This document shows, one piece after another, positions 31,448-42,102 of a stretch of DNA of 64,000 bases (position 1 is the stretch's first letter; every line of letters begins with the position of its first letter). The stretch covers positions 20,416,198 through 20,480,197 of the forward strand of contig CM022670.1 in the NCBI GenBank assembly GCA_012295275.1, written 5' to 3'. The notes under the pieces are model-generated. The model was given only the letters and a program-made list of their open reading frames with translations, had not been told where the DNA came from and searched no databases. The position numbers and the translations under genes were made by a program. The stretch comes from Chrysomallon squamiferum. Its lineage: Eukaryota; Mollusca; Gastropoda; Neomphalida; Peltospiridae.

Positions 31448-34400
31448 GTAATAAAAATAGTAATAATAATAAAAAACCTGTGAGAAAATGTTCATTATAA
31501 CAGTAATTTATTTGAGCAAACATTGTATGAAATGTATAAAAAAAGTGAATCAAATTAGTTATGAGGCACTGCTGATCATCTGACATTTAGAAAACTCATA
31601 ACTCCCAAGTAATGGCTACTAGCTTTCATTGTAAAAGGGCAGCTGGTGGACTAAATAATGTAAATATGTGGAGAGGAAGATAGGTATCAGTAAAATAGTG
31701 CATGTGGAGAAATGTTTAATATATATGTAAATATCTAATACATTAATTGTTATGATTAAATAGATTTGTTGTAAATAACTGGACATGTGAGAGGCAAATT
31801 GTAATGTTATTTTGGTATTTAAAGAAAACTGAAGAAAATGTATATATTTTGGTTTAGTTTAAACTGTTTGATATTAAAATTTATCTTTAAAAAATTATCT
31901 GAAATTTAAATGTTTCAAAAAAATGATTGTACATGATTTATTTATAACAAGCTTTCTTTTACAATTAGATTGTCTTTGTTATTTTGTCATCATTGGTATT
32001 TATTTTATTTACACATCTAAATGGTCTTTATTATTTTATGTATACATGTGAAACAAAAATGGTCTTTATCATTTTATATATACATCTCAGATGAAATGAA
32101 AAATGGTATTTATTATTTTATCTAGATATTTCACACACACACACACACAAATTTAAAATAAAATTAAAAATTGACTAATTGATCACATTCCTTTTTTTAT
32201 CATTACAAAAACCTTTATAGTCAGTTTCATTCTATGATCTAGACTTGAGCAATAAACATTTTTTTCTCACCCTGAAAACAAAAACTGTTTTCTAGCAAAT
32301 AAAGAATGATTAATGGGAGGATATTTGACAGATTAATTCATTAACATTAATAATAGAATTCCATTTGACTTTGTGATGGTATTAAATCAGAAACTTGGCT
32401 GATGAATCGGCAGAATGTGAGAACTAATTATACTAAAATGGAATAGTAACTTTTATAGTATTAGGAAAAAACACAAACACATACACACACAAAAACCCCC
32501 CACACAACACATATATAAATAAAAATATTTAAATAAATGAATAAATACATTAATGATTGTTTGGCATTGTTCTTACATAATAATTGTTTTAGAGAGGAAA
32601 CCTCACTTGACTGTTCTAATCTTATTGATTAGCAGCTAGGGATCTTTTATATGAATGTTCCCATAGAGATAAAAGTCTACACACAGCCTTTCAGTTACTG
32701 TCTGTAGTGGGAATTTACACTGCAGTTCATTCAGCATTCATGAGTTTTGTCATAATTTTATTCTATGACAAAAAGTTCAGAATTTGTTTCTGGTTTAATT
32801 CAAATTATTAAGAATTAGGATTTATTAAATTATTTTTTTTTTTAATTTTGAATAACTCTTTTGTCAATCAATGTAAAAGTTAATCAACTTGTTTCTTTTT
32901 TTCTAAATATTATATTAACTAGAATTATAAAAAAAATGTTTTTTTTTAATTTGTTGAATATTTTTTTTAAAGCAAAAAGACAAAATGTAACATGGAAACA
33001 CACTTAGTATAATTAATTGTTTAATGGTCTTTTATTTAGTTGTTCTTTAGTTATCATACCTTTGGTATTTTCAACATTAAATAATTTAAAAGTTACCTGT
33101 TTGATTCATGGTACCTATCACAAAACAATACTGAATACTATATGCAAATTGTTCATTTATTTCCTTGCATTGTTTCAGAAATTTGTTAATTTTAATGTCT
33201 TTCCTAGAATTCTATATATAAATTAAAGGATGTATATGGCCAAAACTGTGATTAATAATTAAGAAAATCATAGCATTTGTTATGAAAAAGAAAATTTAAA
33301 ACCAGGGTCAGCTGACTGAAACCTCTTATTCTTAACAATTATAGAAACCAGACTTAAAAAAATATGTTGCCTAAAGTTTCAGTCTAAGAGTTTTGTAAGG
33401 ACATGCTTATAAAGCTGTATATAACAGATACCGGTATATAAACAGCCTGACATCATAAAACATATATTCCCTGTGGAGATCTTAGGTCATTTCTCACATG
33501 CCACCTCTGCAGTAAGTGCTAATCAGATGTACCAGAATGAAATATTAGCTGTAGGCTGACTGATTAAAATACTGCAAACCTATGGGAGTCACAAAAAGTA
33601 AGGAACTGCAGAAATGAGACCAAAATTATAAACATTTATACATGTGTGTGTATAAAATCATCATCATCATCATCATAAATGTCAAATATCTTCTCTGGTG
33701 TGAAAGATGAAAACATTCATAGATGTGGCATCCTTAGTAAAATTTGAGAAAAGGAAGGGATGAATTTATTCTTAGAAGGAATGCATTTAGTTCAGAGGAA
33801 TAAACAGATTTAAAGGAATAATGTATTCAAGTAGGAGAAATATATTAAAATAAGAGTAATGTTTTAAAGGGAAATACTTTCAAGTAGGAATAACACACTT
33901 AAAGCACAAATACAAACAGGTAGGAGTAACGTTTTAAAATAGAACTATCTCATGGTAGGAGTAATTTTAATGACTGTACTTCATAACATTCAATTTTCTT
34001 TTTTTATGTCCACCCCATCACAATTTTTTTTCTTTTATGTGACTTACCACAAAATGACAAATAAAGCCTACTAAAGTATGCTAAGATATTTCCAAAATAA
34101 ACATCTCTTCCTTCTTTCTTTGATATATTCACACACCCAAAGGCAATCCGTGTCACATATAATATCATTTGGTCAGCATGATCCTTCTACAAGACCAATT
34201 ACACAGATATATTTTGCCTTGAACTTTTTCCATTTTGCCTCCTACTACTCTTAATATAAACACTAATAACCTGTTTGGCTTTTTTCTGCCATTTAAGCAT
34301 TATATTGCTTCTGGTAGTGTAATGGTTACTGGGTCATCTTTACAAGTCCATCAGGTTGTTGAAAATATGGTGGTATTTGATATTTGTTTTTCCAAATACT

Positions 34401-36758
34401 AATGTTATTGTTAAATAACTAAAAATTTAATTTTAAGATCTGAATCTAATAAATAAGATATAGTTATTATTAAATTTAAAAAAAAGAATCAGTTGATATT
34501 GATATAATTATTTCAAGTAGAACTTTGTAGCTAATTATGATTTTTTTACAGTAATACATAAACATACACAGAGGAAAACTTAACCTAATCTGTCTTTTTA
34601 CTAAATGGAAAAAAACAAAACAAAAAACACCCATGAACAAAGAAAAAAACCCACATAATTATGCACATTCTCACCAGATTTGAGAAACCTGTTTTAGTTA
34701 AAATTAAAAAAAAATTAAAAAATAAAAAAATCAATTTTCAAGCACTGACTTAGTCCTGGTGTGTCTAAAGGGACAATGTCAAGGAAGATCTTTCACAGCA
34801 ATTTGAAAAGAGGAAAATACTGAGAGCTAATGTTTTTATTTCCCAGCATTAAACTATCCATCACAGCCAAATTCAACAAGCTACGCAGCCAGGAATGAAT
34901 TAAAGTGTAATGACATCCCACACAAAAAAAAATACTTGGCCTGATGGGTGTCATGTTTGAAGACATCATTATACTATATTCATTAGCATTTTTTTATATT
35001 TTTTTATTTTTTTTTTTTTTTTTTTTTTTGCCATTGATAATCTGATTACTAACAAAATTAATTTCATTATAAATTCTTGTCCTTACATTATTAATTAATA
35101 GCCTTTAGTTGGGATTAGAGTATGTTCTGTTAATAAAATATTTCATAAAGAGTCTTTTGATACATCTATTTTCTACTTCACCATGGTTCCATATATTCTG
35201 CATCAAAATCTGTAATACATTCAGTTTAGACTATATGATCCAGTAAACAGAAATCATTAACAGTTTCTACCAGATTGGATAAAGGTTTGTTAAAATAAAT
35301 TTTTGAGAAAGTACAAAATGCACAATAGGAATAATAAACCTTTTTTTTTTTTTTTAAATCACCCTGTTGAATATTTGCCATTATAGGAGGATTACTACAG
35401 GTACAAATATAAAGTGATAGACTGTCCATTAGAAAAACTAACAATTGTTAATATAGAAATGTTTGTTCATCAGCCTTTATTTATATGATCACTCACATAG
35501 CTGTAACTTATTTAGATAACCTTAAACCATCTGGTTCGTGTTAATCTTTTCAAACTGCAAGCAGTTTGAATGTGACATCTATATTTGAAGATATGTTTAC
35601 AGGATGTACTTAAGTTACATAACAGTTTTACATTATAAATTCTCACAATTATCCATCATGGCTGCAAATTATATTTTGTACAATATAGGCATAATGCAGA
35701 CAGCCTGATCATCTCTAGATATTATTTACTATTACAGTGAATAAGGTTATGTTTGGTCACAATTTATTCTTGTACAATATAAACAATAGAAGAAACTCTC
35801 TGAGTGTCAAATAGTTCACTGTTACAGTGATCAAAGAAAGCTTAACTACTGATTCTTGTACATGAAACACTGTTGATTACCAGAGACAGACTGCAAGATC
35901 AACTTAACTGAGCCTGATTTTGTACAGAACAGAACAGAAAACTTTGCTAAAAGGTGGAAATGATTAAACCTGTTCTTACACAGTATACCCAGTTACAAGT
36001 ATCAGTTTATCAGATCTCAGTTACACACTTTGCTATTACGATGACTGTATTAACACTGCTAAAACTTGTTCTCAAACAATATATCCATTTACACATTGTT
36101 CTAACACTACATATCCAGTTATAATATTTGGTTATCAGATATCTGTTAAACACTTTGCTATTACAGTGGTTGTTGTATTGATGTTTAAACATGTTCTCAC
36201 ACAGTATATCTAGTTATGAGTATCTGATTATCAGGCCTCTGTTAAACACTTTGCTACTACAGTGACTGTAGTAACACTGTTAGAACTTGTTCTTACACAC
36301 CACAGCCTATACTAAACGTTACAATCAGTCATTGGTGGAGGACAAGAAAAAGCAATCTGATACAGGAAGAGACAGGAAAACTCTACATGGTGATATAATG
36401 AAGATAAATAAGAACAAAATAGCCGGCCTTTCAACTAGTGATTTCACTTAATCTGTAGATTTTTGTGCTGACAAATAAAAATTGATTGAGGGGAATATTA
36501 TTTTACAGTTTAAGATATATAACTATGAATAATAATTCAAAAATCTTATATCCCATTATTAGTATAGCTATATGATGTACACAAGTAGAGAATGTGAAAG
36601 TCAAATAGACATTTATGATTGTATCATGACATAAACATGAATGCATACATGAATATTCAAGTGTGTGCATGTATCTAGCTGTTTTGTTTTACTGTATGCT
36701 CTGTGTATATATTATACACTATCGGAATATGCGTATATGTGGTGTGATGTGTGTGTGT

Positions 36759-36856
<98 letters not shown>

Positions 36857-38497
36857 CAGAGAGAGATCCCAGTGTCGATATTTATTTTAAAATAATTGTT
36901 TATATCCAAAACATACATGCTGTGTTTTTAAATCTATAATTTTTCCCCATGAGACTATTAAACTGAGATATTTAACTGTGATGTTTGATTCAGAGTCACA
37001 AAGTGTAGGTCTGCTTTGTATATCAAAATCAATACATATAACATATATCTCTCTATAGTAAAACACAGTCACTGCTTATAATACAAAAATGTATCTTACT
37101 TAATTTAATACTGTTGAAAATGTTCAGATGAATTTGATGCTAAAATCAATGTTTTCTTTATACATCCTAAATGATTGTTCAGTTTAAATATAATTATTAT
37201 GCGATAATTATTTTCTATAATTGTTACAATAAATTGTTTCCTGTTATTATTACATAATTTTCTATACTTATTATTTCCTATAATTATTATACAATTTATT
37301 TTCTGTAATTGTTATCATGAATTATTTCCCCTAATTATATTATTTTTTATAATTATTATGATATAATATTTGCTGTAATTATTACATGGATTGTTTTCTA
37401 TAATTAAGATGCATTTAACACGAATATATTATTTACTTTCTTAAACAATTTATATGTTGTGTTTTTTTGATCAATTGAAGATAGATACAAGAGTATTTAC
37501 TGATTTTATAAAATAAAAGTGTTGAGACAAAATAAAAGTAAAACAAAATAAGAGTACTGGGATGTTTTTATAGAAATATTTATTAATTCATTTATTGGGT
37601 ATGAAATTTAGAATATCTAAACATTTTCCCATTAATGTTTTTTTTTTTTAATTTTATAAATTTGCCCATAAACAGAGCAGCATCTACCATAAATATTGAT
37701 ATTCCATTGATAAAATATTAATAACAATGATGTACAAAATTTAGGTTTTAACACTGTTTTGTTTATTATGCATATAATAAATTAAAATTTAACCATCCCT
37801 CACCAAAAAATGGAATAAATAACAGAACAAAATATATAGACACACAATAAAAGTTAAAAAAAATAAAAATAATAATAACAAAATAAAATAAAAAAGGATT
37901 CAAACAAAAGATCTCTCAAGATTATGCCAGTTTGGTTTCTTTCTGTTATTTTACATAATTGTTCTAATAACCATTTTTACACAGACAGGCTCTATTTTCA
38001 TCACAAGAAAATGTCAAGCAGATATTTTGACTTTTTTTGCCACAAATTCAAATATTTCGCATTTTCTCTTTTATAGCTATGTCAGAACCAGTCAAGATTC
38101 TTTCTGAAGCAAATTGAAAACTGTTGTTTATCTTGACATCTCATAAACCAGAATTTCTCTGTAAAGATGATGATTTATTGAAATGTAGATTATTAATTTA
38201 ATTTACATGCTGAGAGTTATAAAAATGTACTGCCATAGTTATAGTATTAAAATAAATGCTTCATTAGTTTTTGTTACCAAATATAGATACGGTAATGTAT
38301 TAGAAGTGTTTATATAGTTTCTTTAAGAGGAGAGTGAATTAGAAAATGTAATCAAACTGAATTTATAGTACTCAGAAATCTACTCTTGAAACAGTTGGAC
38401 TGGAAGTGAATTGTAATAGTCTAAAAAATAAGAACAATTAATTATCCATAAATTCAGTGTTCTACATTTCATGTCTGAAAACAAAAATATCAATAAT

Positions 38498-38541
<44 letters not shown>

Positions 38542-41500
38542 CAACAAAAACAACTATAATAAAGGTTATGAAAACAACATCAACAACATTAATAATAATA
38601 GCAATAATAACAACAACAACATAACAATAATAATAAAACCTAACTGCCATAAAAGAGGATATGAAATTTTACAAAATTATAGGATGACATAAATTCAACA
38701 TGTATTGATTCACTGCAATTATAAGGTAAGAACAGTGCAGAAGAAGACTCATACTGAACAAGTGAAAAAAAAAAAGGATAAAATATTTAGTGTTATGCAC
38801 ACAACAAATTTTATTCTATATTTTAACTTATGATATACAATTCTGTACCTATAATGAAAGAGAAGACCTGCAGAAATCTGGCTACTCATTTTAATTTAGC
38901 TGCAAGAGATTTTTTTTGTAATGTGATTTGGTAAGCATAGATTGTGGCCTTTGGTAGAGCACTGGCAGGAGCTGGATGTATTGCAACTGATGTATTAAAG
39001 AGGAATGATCCTGTGATAGATCATACCCCCTAAGCTCTGACCCCTTCACTTTTTAATGTGCATATAAAACAAAATATTCTCTTTGATCCTGTAATTAGTC
39101 AGTTGTAAAACTGAGACAAACCTGATTTGTGTGTGAGAAAATCATATAAACAAATAAAGAATTATAATAAAAAATATACGAAAGATCACAAACATGCTGT
39201 CTGGGTGCTGATATATAATTCTTGAATGACACAAGAAAGATTATATTTTATTCATAAATACATTCATACATTCATGGTTTTCATGGCAGCAATTAGCCAC
39301 ATGCTCCATCAGTGACAAATGATAAAGCTTTAATCAATAGGGATAATAATGTAGACAGCATAACTGAATAAATTAATTCTCAAAAAAAAAAAAAATAATA
39401 ATAATAAAAAATAACCAAAAGCAAACCATAAGAAATTGAGGTGCCTTTTTAAAATGAACCAGTTTTGTGTTTTCTTTAATTTTGAAAGAAAGAAAATGAG
39501 ACAGATATGGAGAGAGAGATATGAAGAAAGGATAGTATATATATATATATATATATGAGAGTCAGAAAGATAGGTATAGATGGAGAGAGAATGAGAGAGT
39601 GAACTAGAATGTCTGGAACTGAAAGAGGAATGAAAAAGAGCAAATAAGAATGAGAGAGAAACAAGCAGAGAGAAGGAAAAAACAGATACTTGGAGGTGTG
39701 AGTGGGATAGAGATAAATGTAGAAAGATGACACACACACCCACACCTACCCACACAAACACACACACAAAGAAAACAATATATTTGTTAATGGTATTTTT
39801 CTTTAATTCAGATTTAAACAGAAATTTATAAATAATAAAGTAATCTCTGTGCTGTTTGTTGGTCATCTTGCTTGATAAATTTCTTTTTGCTTCGTTGTGG
39901 ATAAACTAACATTTCTATAAATTCATTCATTGTAAACATCTTTTCAGTAACTCTGTACCTAGCAACATATTTATCAGTCACTGACCATAGCAAGGACAAT
40001 GACCAGTCAGCCCAGTCTACCTGAACTGAAATTAAATCTCAGCCATATACAAACAAAACAAAAACAGCTGAATTTTCAAAACCTTGACACTAAATATAAA
40101 TATGGTAATCACAAACTGATTTCACCATTTTCGTTAACATTTTTAGTGAAAATATACAAGATATATATATATATGGAGCCTCTAGTCTGTTAATATTTTT
40201 GCAACTGTATATATATATATATATACAATTGCAAAAATAAATATTAACAGACTAGGTGCTCCATATATAACTTTAAGTATTATAATACAAGATACAAATT
40301 ATACAAACAACAGGAAATAAATAAAAAATATAACAAACAAAATAAAATATAAAATAATATGAAATTAAAATATTACAATCTTTGATGTAAAGCTTAAAAT
40401 GTTTTGAAGCACTGATGTAGAGCATAATATAATCATTATAGCAAAGACAATTTTTAAAGTACTGTTGTAAAAAAAAAAAAAAATATATATATAAGTGCAG
40501 GTGATCATATACCAGTAAAATTTAGAGTCAAACAGGCAGATGTTAATACTACATTACATGTTCAAGAAGTCATGCATGGAACTTAGGGAATATATATACT
40601 TCAAATGGTTGATTATTATTTTCATCTTACTGTGCACTTTTTTCTTTCTGCTTATTATTTATTCATTTTTTGAGATGGAATGAAACTTTTTAAATTTAGG
40701 ATCAACATGAAGAAAAAAACAGGTGATTCACTTTGCAAATTAAACTTGCATTAAACAAATCAATTAAATAAATAATTTAAGTACACGATATGCTGTAGTT
40801 AATACACATGTTTAATGTAGTTACAGTTCAGACATGTCACGATACATAATCTGAGAATTTGCTGTTAACAGATTAATATTACAGTACTTATGCATGCTTT
40901 TCTGGACATAAAACATGACTCTCACATTAATACTTTGTTTGTTTAATCTGATTTCACTTAAGAAATATAATTATGAATAGTTATCATGGGGTTCAAGCAC
41001 ACTTTCTGGGCATAAACAAAGAATTTGTCCTTAATATTTATAAAGTTGACCCTGGGATAAAATAAGAGTTTGTAGAAATACAAATATAAAACATGCTGAC
41101 ATACACCAACATTTTCAAGCATATATTTCATAAGAATAAACCAAAGACATATATTAATACATTTAATAATTTTATATGGATATTAACTGAAATTATTCCT
41201 GGGCATAAATCAAGATTAGTCCATTGACGTTAACTGTACAATTTTAGTGTTCCATTTAGTGTTCTATTTAGTGTTTAGGCAGAATTATTCCATTTATGTA
41301 AAAGTCAGTTTGTCTAACCTATTTAACATTTAAGACTGCTGTCTCAGGCATAACTGACAGTCAGATGTTTAATTTGTGTAGTCTATATTAGGCTCAAGTC
41401 TGCTGTCCTGGGCTTAAAGTGTCAGCCATCCATTAAAGACATTACTACAGTTGTTTAATTTGTGTTATATATATTGGTAGATGGGGGCTGGATAGAAAGA

Positions 41501-42036
41501 CACTGTGAGTGAATAGACAAGACAGTGGGAATAAATATATGGAGAAAAAAATAGAAGGCTGATAGAACAGATAGTCTTTAGTAGGGTATAAAAGAAACAA
41601 AAATACTTTAGAATTAAGAGAATGGATAGACTCTAGTTAGAATTAAGAGAATGGTGTCAAAATTCGACTGTTTTCTTGCATTATTTGTACAAAATTCACT
41701 ACAGTTTTTAATCAGAGAGCAAGAACTGTAATGGACACTTTGTTATTAAGCATTAGTCACAGCAAGCAATGGATTAAGGATGATAATGTTTGAGAAGGTG
41801 TGGATTTCACAAATCTATTCGCATACGTTCTGGACTCAGATTAAGATGGCATTATTATAGTCACCTTGCTTATTACAATCAGCAAAAAAAGAAAATCTAT
41901 TTACAACTGAATAATTTGTTATGACAAAAAAAAAAAAAAAAAAGAATAAAGTAGATAATAATAATTTAAAAAGTAAAATTATCCACTTTTTAAATAAAAC
42001 ATTCACTGAATTATTAACACTACTCATACTTGAAAT

Positions 42037-42102
<66 letters not shown>

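Noticed and set aside
36663-36939. Cys-Val, Arg-Glu and Thr-His-rich open frames
   Set aside because: Translations of (GT)n and (GA)n microsatellites on both strands; the same applies to frames at 15.4, 21.4, 22.2, 31.3 and 42.0 kb.
39330-39866. 178-codon minus-strand frame
   Set aside because: Ser/Leu/Phe-rich translation of GA-rich and AT-rich simple sequence, no domain and no splice support.
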